DNA of 64,000 bases from Polytrichum commune (lineage: Eukaryota; Streptophyta; Polytrichopsida; Polytrichales; Polytrichaceae). This document shows positions 1 to 10,570 of the stretch, in pieces. The notes below the pieces were generated by a model, which was given only the letters and a program-made list of their open reading frames with translations, searched no databases and had not been told where the DNA came from. The translations under genes were made by a program, and so were the position numbers. The stretch covers positions 25,296,001 through 25,360,000 of the forward strand of contig OX485806.1 in the NCBI GenBank assembly GCA_950295325.1, read 5' to 3'. Within the stretch, counting starts at the first letter, position 1. Each line of letters opens with the position of its first letter.

Positions 1-3000
1 TTATTATTTGCTTGTACCTCATTCCCGGGCATGGAATCAAGGAGGCGTGTCATTTTAGAATGACCTAAAGAGTAGCGATTCCCCTACCTTTCATCGGTAT
101 CCAATGTGCGTCCTCTAGGGTTGGCCATATACGATCCCTTTAAAGTAAGCTATCCCCACGGGAGGTGTTCCAAAAGGGCCTCTACCATTGGTTTCTTTTG
201 AAGGCCGAGCATTTTGAAACCCACTCATGGAGCCCCAAATGGACCTCTCGACCGTTGGCAAGGTTGCATGATCCATTCTTTTCTAAAGTCCATGTGTATT
301 TTTAAAATGCTCATTGCCCATCGATTATGTTGTCGAGGGCCCTCTTTCAAAAATGCTTTTGGCTCCGGACGTTTGGAGAGCCAATGAGCTCAAGAGATAG
401 AGGGCCCTCTAAGTTATAACTTATTCGATGGGCAATAAGAGTGTCACATACATGTAGGTATCGAGGGAAGGATGGAGCATGTGACCTTGCCTCAAAGGGC
501 TTATTAAAACTCATGGGTAGAAGCATGTTTGTGGCTTCACAAGTGGGCATGCTCTAAGAGCACCTCCACCTAAGAATGCCCACATGGTTGTGCGCATTCC
601 AAGGTGGTGTTGTCTTCTGTAAGGCATCTGGCAATGTGATCGATGTTGCATCCCCGGTGTTATAGAGGAGAAATGTCTATGTCCGTATCCATATTTAATA
701 TAATCTAACATCAAGAAGTGTTATTTGAGGTATAAATTATAACGTAGACATAGTTTTACTCAAGTGATGAGTTGTGTCCATTGACACGACAATACATTCA
801 AGAACAAAGACTTTGGCTGCCGAAGTCCCACTACTTCATACTGAATTTGAAATCAGGATAGTTGAACACAACCCATCAAATGAATAATGTTATGAAGTTG
901 GACTCATCTACATATACTGACTTCGGGTACCCTGAAGAGTCTTTGCACTATGACTTAGAAGTTGTGAGTCCAAGATGGTGAACCAAGGTGGAGAAGCCTA
1001 ATAGTACCTCTCACTATACACATTCAACATCTTCACCAATGGACGATTCTTGCATGGAGAAGATAGAAAGTTTTATTATTATAATGTTGTGTGCTTTGTA
1101 TTGCCATCTACATGCTTACTTTCTTGGTATTAACAAACATACACATTATGTGATTCCAACATTATGTATAGAGTAGCAAAGGGTATTATAGTGGCTATGA
1201 AGTGGATGTGTCTCCGCTACTGTAGTCTAGGGTCTATTAAGTACTCCATAAGCTTGTCCCGTGTCCCAATGGAGTAGGCAACAAGGTGAATGTTATGTAT
1301 TGTTGTGGGTCCACCTACCGGAAGTTAGGCACTACTCCCTAGGTCATCCCCCGACATAGTTGTTGTCATTGGTCTTTAATGCACGAGCTAATTGTGGCCA
1401 TGTTAGAAATGGTGGATCACATCAGAGACCACAAATGGGTGAAAACTGCATTTTACAAGGTGTTACACACACTCAATGTTTTTATGTTTCAACGTTTTAG
1501 TGTTTTAGAGTTGACTGGAAACTCTAGGGGTTTGGGTTGTTTTTTTTTCGAATTCGGGATGCTTACATATGGAGCATTTGTGTGAAACTCATGTTTTAAT
1601 GTTACATGAATGCAAGTACATGTGGTGAGATTTGAACGTGTGTCTTTTTCCTTCTAGAGTTTATTCCAACTATCGTATGCTATCCATGTATTCTTGAGGG
1701 AGATGATGGAAATTTCACATTTTTATATAATGATAAAGTGCAAGGTAGGAGTGCATTTTGATGTTCTCCATCATGTTCCCCTCTTGCCTAAATCTTTGTT
1801 GTTGAGACCCTTGAGGAAACAAAATGGGAACATTGACATAACATGTACGCCTGTCCTAATTATGAAACATTTGTATAGTGTAGTGATGTAACACCTGAAT
1901 ATAATTGCTATGTCGCCACAAAACATTGAAAATTGCAACGGGGTAAAGCACCCATTCGTGGTTCATGAGGTGGCGCCTTTTGCAAAGCTCGACATGGCCA
2001 TAAGTAGCTCGTGCATTCAAGACTAGTGATGTAAACCATGTCAGGGTTGGTCATCCCTTAGGACTCACGTGCTAATATGGTCGTTGGCAAGCATGTAACT
2101 TTTATGCGATGGCTAAACCCATATGTGGTACTTTTCTTCTATTGTGGTGGTCTCAATAAAGTGTCCTAAGGCTCTGAAAACCTCTCCTCCATGCCATCAA
2201 TAACATACTCATAATATGTTAGGCATACATTGTGAGATGCCTTTAGAGTGTACTCTGTCGTTGCAACCACATCTCCATCCAACAAAACTTTAGAGGAACA
2301 GGAGGTGTAGCAAACACACACTGCACCTCACCACATTTTCATCCATGTATACCAAATGATGTAGGCATACAATGACCAAAATAAATGACACACTTCATGT
2401 TGTTGTGTGATATTGGATGGTCTATCATATTTGAATGCTTTAAAGTGTTAGATACAAAACAATTCATGCTCTCTATTCAAAGTTACTTTATAAACAAAAA
2501 CACACCTTACACCTTTGGGAAGCATATCGTGGCATCTAGGGCATCGTCATCAATGCCACCACGTATCCTCACTCCAAAGCATCGGTGGAGGAGCTCGTGA
2601 AGTACTAAGTAGAGGGTCACTAAACTATAGTAGTAGGTATGCCATACTAAAACATTGGTGAATGTAAAGGTTAATATATGACATGAAGTGTTATAAAGAC
2701 AACACTCTTTGGAGCATAACCACATGTTGTGCAACAACACTAAAAGGGTGGTAAAAGAGGTACCTTCATTCTAAAGAAAAGGAGTGTCTCTATATGTTGC
2801 ACACGTTCACTTTGCATTGTCACTTTAAATTGTGGGTCCCATGGTCATATCTATGATACACATGACTCTACATAAATTACATTGCTATGTGTAATAAGGT
2901 TGCCCTGTAGCTTGCTTCTTTATCCATACAAATTATCTTGGATCACAACCATATTACTTTGTAACTTTGTTCATTCATCCATACACTACTAGGATATGAG

Positions 3001-3258
3001 GTTCCCGTCACAACCAATATAACTAGAATTTGTGTCACATAGGATGAATGCAACTCGTAGTTGCAATGGTCATGTTGCAATTGGCATGATCAACAAGTAA
3101 CGACATTTTGTACACAATAACATTGATTGCAATCATGTAAATTTGCAATTAGTAAGAATATCTACAAAATCCCATGTGTCACCTCCACAAAATCAACATG
3201 TCAACACCAAAGTCCCAAGTTACAACACCCTTTCAAGTGATAGGAATACTTACCCAAC
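1..3258. other. Gene-free stretch, left edge
   Basis: No open frame longer than about 77 codons and no recognisable domain on either strand. AT-rich, unique-looking sequence apart from the hairpin at 312-438. Short ORFs here have no family resemblance and overlap on opposite strands, as expected by chance. Confidence 0.6.
312..438. repeat. Inverted repeat (hairpin), about 35-bp arms
   Basis: The left arm (about 312-345, beginning CATTGCCCATCG and ending GAGGGCCCTCT) is the near reverse complement of the right arm (about 398-438, beginning AGAGGGCCCTCT and ending CGATGGGCAAT). The loop is about 55 bp and carries a second small pairing (GGCTCC / GGAGAGCC). It resembles a miniature foldback element. 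No target duplication is clear, and a transposon origin is inference. Confidence 0.6.
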
Positions 3259-3261
3259 TTA

Positions 3262-3935
3262 GGGTCACTTCACACATTGCACCAAGAGCCATGGCCATGA
3301 AATCGTGAGAGCCCAAAAGAAAGTGTCCAAAGGCCGTCCCAACACACCTCCAAAGTCATGTGAAGTGGTCACGGACCCCCAAGTGTAGTATGAAGTCATA
3401 CGTGACCGGGCCCTCAACCACTTGCTAATTCAATGAATATTTGTTCATGCGGGTCCTCACGCATGATAAAATAGAAGAAAACAACGGTTGTGAGCGTTCG
3501 GAGTGCCATGGTCTCCTGGTTTTGTAGTAGGCCTACCTCCAAGAGGTGGTTTTTGATAATAGTCCAAGTGACCATGAAACACCGTCTCAAGGCACCTTCA
3601 AAATCATGTAGTGTGGTCACGGACCCTCAAGTGTAGGGTGAAGTCATATGTGACCGGACCCTCAACCAAATGCTATTTTTTATGAATTTATATTCATGCG
3701 TGTCCTTGCGCATGTTGGAATAGAAGAAATCAACGGTTGTGAGCATTCTGAGTGCCATGGTCTCTCAGTTTTGTGTTAAGGGCCACTTCACACACGAGCG
3801 CGCCAAGAGCCGTGACCATCGAATTGTGAGAGCCCAAAAAGAAAGTATTCAAAGGCCGTCCCAACACACCTCCAAAATCATTTAGTGTGGTCACGAACCC
3901 TCAAGTGTAGCGTAAAGTCATATGTGACTGATGTA
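3262..3935. repeat. Repeat family K: tandemly duplicated TIR-element fragments
   Basis: Three related blocks in the same orientation share the motif GGTCACGGACCC...CAAGTGTAG followed by GAAGTCATA.GTGACCGG: block 1 from 3262, block 2 from about 3592, block 3 from 3780. Blocks 1 and 3 begin with similar ends (GGGTCACTTCACAC and GGGCCACTTCACAC) preceded by TTA or TAA, suggesting a PIF/Harbinger-like terminus. Block 3 is cut off at the microsatellite near 3936. The same sequence occurs in reverse at 61640-61830. Small ORFs here are repeat sequence, not genes. Confidence 0.6.
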
Positions 3936-3976
3936 CTGTGTGTATATGTATATATGTGTATATATGTGTATATGTG
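3936..3976. repeat. (TATATGTG)-type microsatellite
   Basis: Imperfect TG/TATATG simple repeat directly abutting the small TIR element that begins at 3977. A short continuation (GTATATGTGTGTG) lies on the other side of that element, at 4223-4236, suggesting the element inserted into the microsatellite. Confidence 0.7.
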
Positions 3977-4222
3977 GGCTGGGGATTCGTGGCACTCAAG
4001 TAAAATCATCCATCCAAGATATCGTGGATGAAGTGGCTCCAATAAAAAAAGCCCCCCTATGGGGTTGAGGGCCGATTCATTCGAATGTGACGTCACTAGA
4101 CTAACTCGGGGCCTTTGACTCTATTTCCGGAATCAAATTGCCCAAAAATAGCCATTTAGATGATTCATGTGTTTTTTTCATCCGCACAAATGATTTTACT
4201 TGAGTGCCACGAATCCCCGGCC
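3977..4222. mobile_element. Family F MITE, 246 bp, long TIRs
   Basis: The ends are inverted copies: left GGCTGGGGATTCGTGGCACT continuing into CAAGTAAAATCAT, right ATGATTTTACTTG then AGTGCCACGAATCCCCGGCC. TIRs are about 35 bp. The flanking 9 bases are identical on both sides (GTATATGTG at 3968-3976 and 4223-4231). A 9-bp target duplication is typical of Mutator-like elements. Because the flank is a microsatellite, the match could be coincidental. The interior has no coding capacity. Confidence 0.65.
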
Positions 4223-6229
4223 GTATATGTGTGTGTGCTTAACTTGGGAAGTTACAAGCGCTGCAACTAATCAAAGAAACAATTGGGCTTTCATTTTTCC
4301 CTTGCAACTACATGGCCCCACATCCCGAGACTGAACTTCCCTTGTTGAGTTCCATTAACTAATGGCAGTTGCATGGTCGGTTGCGCTTTGGACACGTTTG
4401 CTAGTAAGTGGTATAGCAACCACAACTAGAAGAACCATTATTTGTGTATTGTTAGTACTATAGTAAATAATCAAAATAGTGTGGATTGTCAATATATTAG
4501 CATAGGACGACCTAATTGCACATATTAGTGTAGAAAGAGTCAATGCTAAGATTTTCCTTGGTCAAAGATTGTGAGATATTCACAGTTGGATATTCGTAGA
4601 GGTGATCAATTCTTACGACTACAAGTTACATGTTTGAAGGGGCGTAAGAACTTAACCCTTGACTTCTTGAGAGGCAAGTTATCAGCTTCTGAATGATCTC
4701 TTGAACGCAAGTTCATCCAAAAGGAAGGTGCTAGGAAGGTCATTATATGTATCATCGTGTTCCTCCTGATTTGTTATTGGCAATGGCAATGATACCATTC
4801 CAATTTGAAAAGATGTTTTTTTACAAAATAAATAAATAATGAAGTCAATAATGAACTAAGTTTTCCTTTTGTTGATACAATATTATATAGTAACTTCATA
4901 TTATTTTGACTTACAGTTGTCAATTTTCTATGGACTCTATTTCTTACGTCAAACCGTATATCTATTCGCTCGATACATCCTTGAATTTTTGAACTAAATT
5001 TTATTGCATACATTTACCACAATTTCTTGAAGTTTAATGATTCTAAGTTAATTATTAAAAAAAACTTTTTAAAGCATGGCTACCACACTGAGGTGATATC
5101 AAAATCATTGGCAACAACTTTTCTTTTAGGTACAATAAAAAATGAGCTCTAAAAAGCTTACTTTGCAGATGACCTAATGACACGATAATACACTCCATGA
5201 AGTTAAGGGTTTGGAGGGCAGAGGGCATGTCTTCTATGATGATAATGAAAACTGACGGACACCTGCTTTGATAAAATTCACCTCCAAATTGATAGAGTCG
5301 TTCGTAATGGGAGCATGTGATCTTGCTTGTAACATTGGAAAAGGTTTGAGCGAGGTAAAAACCCCTCTACCTCCATATGATAGAGTAAAGTTTCCCTCTT
5401 CACTATTGTCCATACCAATCTACTTTGACAAGTGTACACTATAATGTGATGGGATGTGGTGGTGATTGTTATGTGTTTGCTCCCTCCTACTAGTGTAGTG
5501 TGCGAGGGAGATGTGGTGGGAGAAGACGTATTCCTTTGAATCTTACCCCAATACGTTAAAATGATTTAGGTTTCGAATTTCTATTTCTCAATAAATATAA
5601 AACTATCTCATAATTGGTGAGTTCTTGGTTTCCCCAAGGCAGTTAGTTATTCTATCACAAGTCCATACGAATAATGTCTATTTTTTTAATGAAAGTTTTC
5701 AGGTTTTTGACATTCAACACACATAAACTTGCATAAGAAACAAATGCACGTCACTTCACACGCACGATTTAGAATTTGACATCAAGTGTGACTTGTGAAG
5801 GGAAAAAAAGTATCACGTCAAATAACACGTTAGAAACAGAATTCAAACGTACTACTAGGCATGTGACATTGAGGTGACATTTTAAACGAAAACGTAGATG
5901 TCAATTGGGATTCATTTTATTATTTTTCAAAGCGTCACGTGACACTTTGGATTCGAAGTTCAACGTCAAATGGAATTTGTCAAACATACACATTACACAC
6001 GAGTGGCGGCCGCACTTGACATTTATAGTCTACCTCGCCCAAATATAAGGAAGGAGGGTGTCATCGAGAAGCATGTTGGGTGCTTTCAAAGGATATGACC
6101 GATTGTGCCTTGTTGATGCGGGTTGAATTCCTCGTGTACTTGACTAGGTGCAACAAGGATGTCACCTACTAAAAACATTTTTTTTTTTTGGTTTGCATCT
6201 TTGACCTCATAAGAAGTCATCTCGTAATA
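4223..6229. other. Gene-free stretch
   Basis: No convincing gene. AT-rich, with several poly-A/T runs (for example 5059-5069 and 6180-6190). Short ORFs up to 79 codons show no domain. Confidence 0.5.
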
Positions 6230-6521
6230 GGCTAGGGATTCATGGTGTCTATGTAAATGCATTCATTGCAAAGGTGAAAATGAAGTGAATTCTCTACAGC
6301 ATTTTAAAGATTTTTTTTAGACGGGTTGATTTTGGATTTAGAGTCAGAGACTCTAAATTAGTTTAGTGATGTGAAATTGGAATGAATTGACCTTCAATCT
6401 TGTGAAATTTTTATATAAATTCATTAAAAATATAAATAATTATGTATAATATAAATAATTAAAAAAGGATCCCCTTCATTAATGATGGGATGAGTTTATG
6501 CAAATGTCACAAACCCCAAGC
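6230..6521. mobile_element. Family F MITE, older degenerate copy
   Basis: The left end GGCTAGGGATTCATGG resembles the family F terminus at 3977 (GGCTGGGGATTCGTGG). The right end near 6500-6521 (ATGTCACAAACCCCAAGC) resembles its inverted partner. Flanks CTCGTAATA (6221-6229) and CTCATAATG (6523-6531) agree at 7 of 9 positions, consistent with a decayed 9-bp duplication. Much more diverged than the copy at 3977. Confidence 0.4.
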
Positions 6522-6531
6522 TCTCATAATG

Positions 6532-7968
6532 TACTATAAACACTTGATTATGTTAGTTTAGTGTGGGCCATACTCTTAGATAGTGATCAACCCCAATGTC
6601 CAAATGTGACACTAAGAGTATATATGTCCAACGATTAATGTGAAATAATTATCACAATAATTGGCTTTCAAAGCAATTGGATCTAGCAACTTTCCAAACC
6701 CCTTTCCATCCCCATGTAACCTTTGTGAATATCACGTAAGGGGGTTTGGTAAAATTGTATCCCATGTGTGTTATATGACTAGTTCATCGCAATTGAGATT
6801 CAATAGATTGATTCATAAATGATGGTGCTTAATCATGGTAATGTAAGAGGAACTTTGGCACGTAGGGCTAGCGTGAATGAAGACTCTATTGGGGGAAGTG
6901 CTACCAACGTGGCCAGCAGGACCAAGATGGCGCGTGCTACCCTTGATGCCCTCTTTCGAGGGTAGACTCTAAAGTCGCAAAAGTAACAAGTACAAGCAAC
7001 AAGAAACAAGTAAAATTCATAGTTTAACTAGTTTTGTATGACTATGTGGAGGGTTGTGTGTTGGATGGTCACTCCTTTAAGTTGGATTATAATGTGAGAA
7101 GTTGAAGGGATTTGTATTAGGTGGTTCGTGTTCGATTCCTCCGTGACCCTTGTATTGAAGTCATATGGCATTATTTCAGTCTACGAGCTAAGTGTGTGAT
7201 ACTTGGGTGTTTATGGTCATGTATGGGTTAAAATGGAATGTTTAGATTACAAAGGGTTCCTAAAACGTTCACCTTCAACCTCCAAGGTTACTATGAATCC
7301 TCAACTCCTCCCAACCTCCTTGATAAGGGTGGTTGTATAATAAGATCCAAGACCCAAAAAACTCCCAAATTGAGCGATTATATTGATTCGAGAGCTAAAA
7401 TAACATCGATGTAGCACTACTTTTCCGTCAAATTTTGTCGATCTCTACTTGAAAAACAATCCTCCTCATTTGAGAAATGAATCTTCAAGCTCGACTCCAA
7501 CCAAAAGCCCATTGATAAAATTCCGTTTAGGGATGTTTTAGACCGCAACTTTCTTGGAACCCGGATCCTAATGCGAACCAAGCTTACTAACGGCCAAAGA
7601 TTTTGAGTTTGGAAAAGCCACAAAGAATGAGTAAATAAGTTAGCTTATTCTAGGTGTCGGTTGGGTCAAAATGAACTTTGAAGGATGCTTCATGATACAT
7701 TGGCTCCGTGTCCAAAACCCTAGCTGGCACTTTACACGTGTGTATGTTGGATTTTCCAACGCATGCCACATGGCACTTTGATATTGCATGCTTGGAAAAA
7801 GCCCTTTCACACCTCATGGGCCTTGAAATGTGTGCCTTCCCCAATGGAATACTTACAACTCGATAGAGAATCAAACAAGTGACGGTAAGCTCCACCATGG
7901 GGCCCAATTATGTTGAATACAATAAGTTAGCACCAAGCTCGATAAAGCTCCAATGTTTCAAGATATAA
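6532..7968. other. Gene-free stretch
   Basis: Nothing recognisable. No ORF above 85 codons, no domain motifs, and no clear repeat shared with the rest of the window. Confidence 0.5.
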
Positions 7969-9342
7969 GGGGACATTTACATCATGGACCATGAAATTGT
8001 TCCTCGTTCCTCTAAACTATGTGATTGGGTGTTGCGTCTGTCCCAGGATCAGTTTCGTTTACATCAAGACAAAAAGGAAAGAGTGACCATTTAACTCGAG
8101 GTCCCCAAAAGGCCTGGTTTCACGCCTACGTTATCCATTGTGTAGTCCACTGGGTTTCGCTTCAAGCGTCAGGGGACCGTGACAGAGAAATGCCATTTTC
8201 ATATTTTATAAATTTTCATGCCAGATGTGTATCATCGTTACGAGGAAAGAAGAACCCAGTAAGGGGGAGAAAGTCAAATATGGAGAAAAGCTCCGAAAAC
8301 TGCCCTTCTTGGACATGGATTAAACGAAATCAGCACACCCACTTTCTGGTGCATGGTCACTTCTCTTGGTCCACCTTCAACTTACACCTAAGTCAGGGGG
8401 TCCAAAGCCTCTAAGAATATGTTATTTAGAGATCAAACCATGGAAGTGTGACCCAATGGTCGGGGAAAACCGATGGCTAGTTCATTATCAGCCGATGGAT
8501 TTCCCCTCATGGCCGGTCCAAATTTCCAACCATCGGATGGCAATCCGACTGTAATTTCAATCCTCCGGCAATTAGCCGATGAACCAGAAAATGTCCCGGA
8601 AATGTAGCCGATTCTTCTTGTGAGTTACTGGATTTCAACTGGAAGAAGTATTCAAATATTGGCCGATACCCGGGAAATGGTAACCGATACCCTCCGGGTC
8701 ATGAGCATGGGTATCTGAGTGCAAGCAGGTATCGAGGGATGCAGGTCAGGGCTTCGAAGATGAACGGCAACTTGCTCCGCGGCGGCGCCTCCATCCTCTG
8801 CTGCTCTGCAGAGTGCTCCGCCTCCGTCCTCCGCCCAATGCGCGCTTCGCCTCCACCTCCGTCCTCCGCAATCTGCACAGTGCTCCGCGCCTCTGCCTCC
8901 GTCCTTCGCCATAGTGCTCCAACTGCTCCCACTGCTCCAACTGCTTCTGACCTTCACATTTTGCTCGTCATGTTTAGCGCGAAGAGTGGACTCCCTGCAC
9001 AACCTTCTGCTCACAAAACTGCATCGGAGTATCAGATATGTTCACTCATTCACCTGCTCGCATCGCTTTGGATCTAGTCACTTTTCATACATTTTTTAAA
9101 CAATTAGTGCTGATATGAATTTCATTTAATCAGATATTGGCCAATGAAAATATGAAAATATAGGCAATTGGCTGATTGATTTTACAAAAGACCGGCTCTT
9201 GCCATTGGAAAAAATCCGACCCTTCGTAGCAACTACCGGCAATTAGTCACTAAGGCTTCAAAAACTTCCCGAACTCTGGTGTGACCATGGGAAAATGCCC
9301 TCTCACATGAGACAACTACATGGTCCATATGTAAACGGCCCC
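7969..9342. mobile_element. Family B TIR element, 1.37 kb, with internal GC-rich insert
   Basis: The left terminus GGGGACATTTACATCATGGA and the reverse complement of the right terminus (GGGGCCGTTTACATATGGAC) match the family B end seen at 13959 and 28946. Family-like sequence continues to about 8450 and resumes near 9280. Between them lies about 820 bp not present in the other B copies, including the GC-rich block 8735-8975. Flanking triplets are TAA on the left and TTA on the right, so no exact duplication survives. Overlapping ORFs (the longest 129 codons) have no recognisable domain. Confidence 0.6.
8735..8975. repeat. GC-rich, CTCCG-rich internal repeat block
   Basis: A sharply GC-rich, CpG-rich island in an AT-rich region. 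The phrase CTCCGCCTCCGTCCTCCGCC recurs about three times in imperfect form (near 8814, 8855 and 8885). The open frames on both strands are a by-product of this composition. Origin unknown; a captured fragment carried inside the surrounding TIR element is one possibility. Confidence 0.5.
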
Positions 9343-9629
9343 TTACTAAACCTATTACATAGAAGCTCGCGCGCTAGGGAAGACCCAAGGAGACATGCTT
9401 TTAAAGTTGGTGGGCCCCGTGAAAGATGGCCGCCTTAACTAATACTAACAAACTCTATTGAAAGCCCAAATTGACTGGGCAACTCCGGGTTGTTATTGGC
9501 CCAAATGGAAATCGTCAACATTTCACTGTAAGTTTGTTCTCAATGATTTGGGTGCGATTAAAATGAAATATTTATTGATCTCCTGCGCCTCGTCAGATAT
9601 CGGCACCTGACAAATCGCCAAGTTAGTTA

Positions 9630-10567
9630 TGCCCCCTCCCCACCTGACTTTACCAAAGTCTTTCTTAAAACACGGGTAAAGCTCCCTCGGTTATAGGGGA
9701 GACGTCCAGTTATCCCAATGCACCTACAAGAACTTGCTCTGGAGATTTTTGAGTAGGTTTTAGTTAAGTAGCTTTCACACATGCTCGTTGGTTTTATCTA
9801 CAAGGCAATGAATGTTGGATAGTTTTTGTCCCATCCCCAAAATGCCTTACTACTCATCTATTTTCCCATCGGTTTTTGTTGGCTCTGTCTGTAGGACAGA
9901 GACTATGCATCAACTTCTACGTTTTAAGAGCAACTTTCCTAACTACTTTATGTTCACACTTGGATGTTGCATGACGTTGTTTTTGGTCCAGTTGATTTAG
10001 CATGGATGATGCAAGCTTGCATACCTTGGGCAACGAAGCAACTAATTCAACTATTAGTTAACTAGTTGCCTTTCGTAACTACAGTTGATCGTGATTGAAC
10101 CTGGCAAAAAATGTAGTTATATATATATATATATATATCTAGTTAACTATAATTGTTCCCTAGAATGTATTGAAAAAAATCTAATCGACTATAGGTGATT
10201 ATAGGTACAACAACTAGCCATGGACTGGCATGAGCAAAGTGTACAACTACAATTGTATTCTTTCATAAGAGGACAGTGCCTCGCGGTTCTACTCTTTTCT
10301 TGTTAATGAAGCTCCTCGTGCCCTCATAGCTAAGACTAAAAAGCAACCAATCACAAGGGCAGGAGGCAACACTTTTAAAAGTCCTATATTCTTGCCTCAT
10401 GCCTAGGTACCGATGGGAGGGTCGGTGCTTGGGGCTTAAAACCTCTACTTGTAAGCCATGCCACATCATTTGCCAACTAGGCTCGGCACTAGATAATGTC
10501 GATGGCGTGGGGGCTATGTTTTTAGAACAAACTTTTAGGCTTCGCTAAGTCAGGTGGGGAGGGGGCA
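9630..10567. mobile_element. Family C TIR element (PIF/Harbinger-like), 938 bp, with nested element
   Basis: The ends are inverted copies: left TGCCCCCTCCCCACCTGACT, right AGTCAGGTGGGGAGGGGGCA. Both are flanked by TTA (9627-9629 and 10568-10570), the usual PIF/Harbinger target duplication. Compared with the 518-bp copy at 43621-44138, this copy contains an extra segment at about 9868-10297 that occurs independently near 26.2-26.6 kb, so it is a nested insertion. No transposase is encoded; it is non-autonomous. Confidence 0.75.
9868..10297. mobile_element. Family G element nested in family C
   Basis: Matches 26223-26625 in inverted orientation over most of its length, including GACTATGCATCAACTTCT near 9900 and the end CCTCGCGGTTCTACT. 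Both ends carry a GGCTCTGTC / GACAGTGCC-like inverted motif. A pure (TA)n run lies at 10119-10138. It interrupts the family C copy between sequences contiguous at 43.86 kb. Class unknown; short TIRs and internal AT-richness would fit a hAT-like MITE. Confidence 0.55.
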
Positions 10568-10570
10568 TTA

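Noticed and set aside
7071-7149. Possible tRNA (TTCGATTCC-like B box near 7130)
   Set aside because: No consistent cloverleaf could be drawn; the A box is poor and the arms do not pair.
8652-9077. Overlapping ORFs on both strands in the GC-rich block
   Set aside because: They arise from CTCCG-type repetition; the proteins are low complexity and differ by frame without preference.
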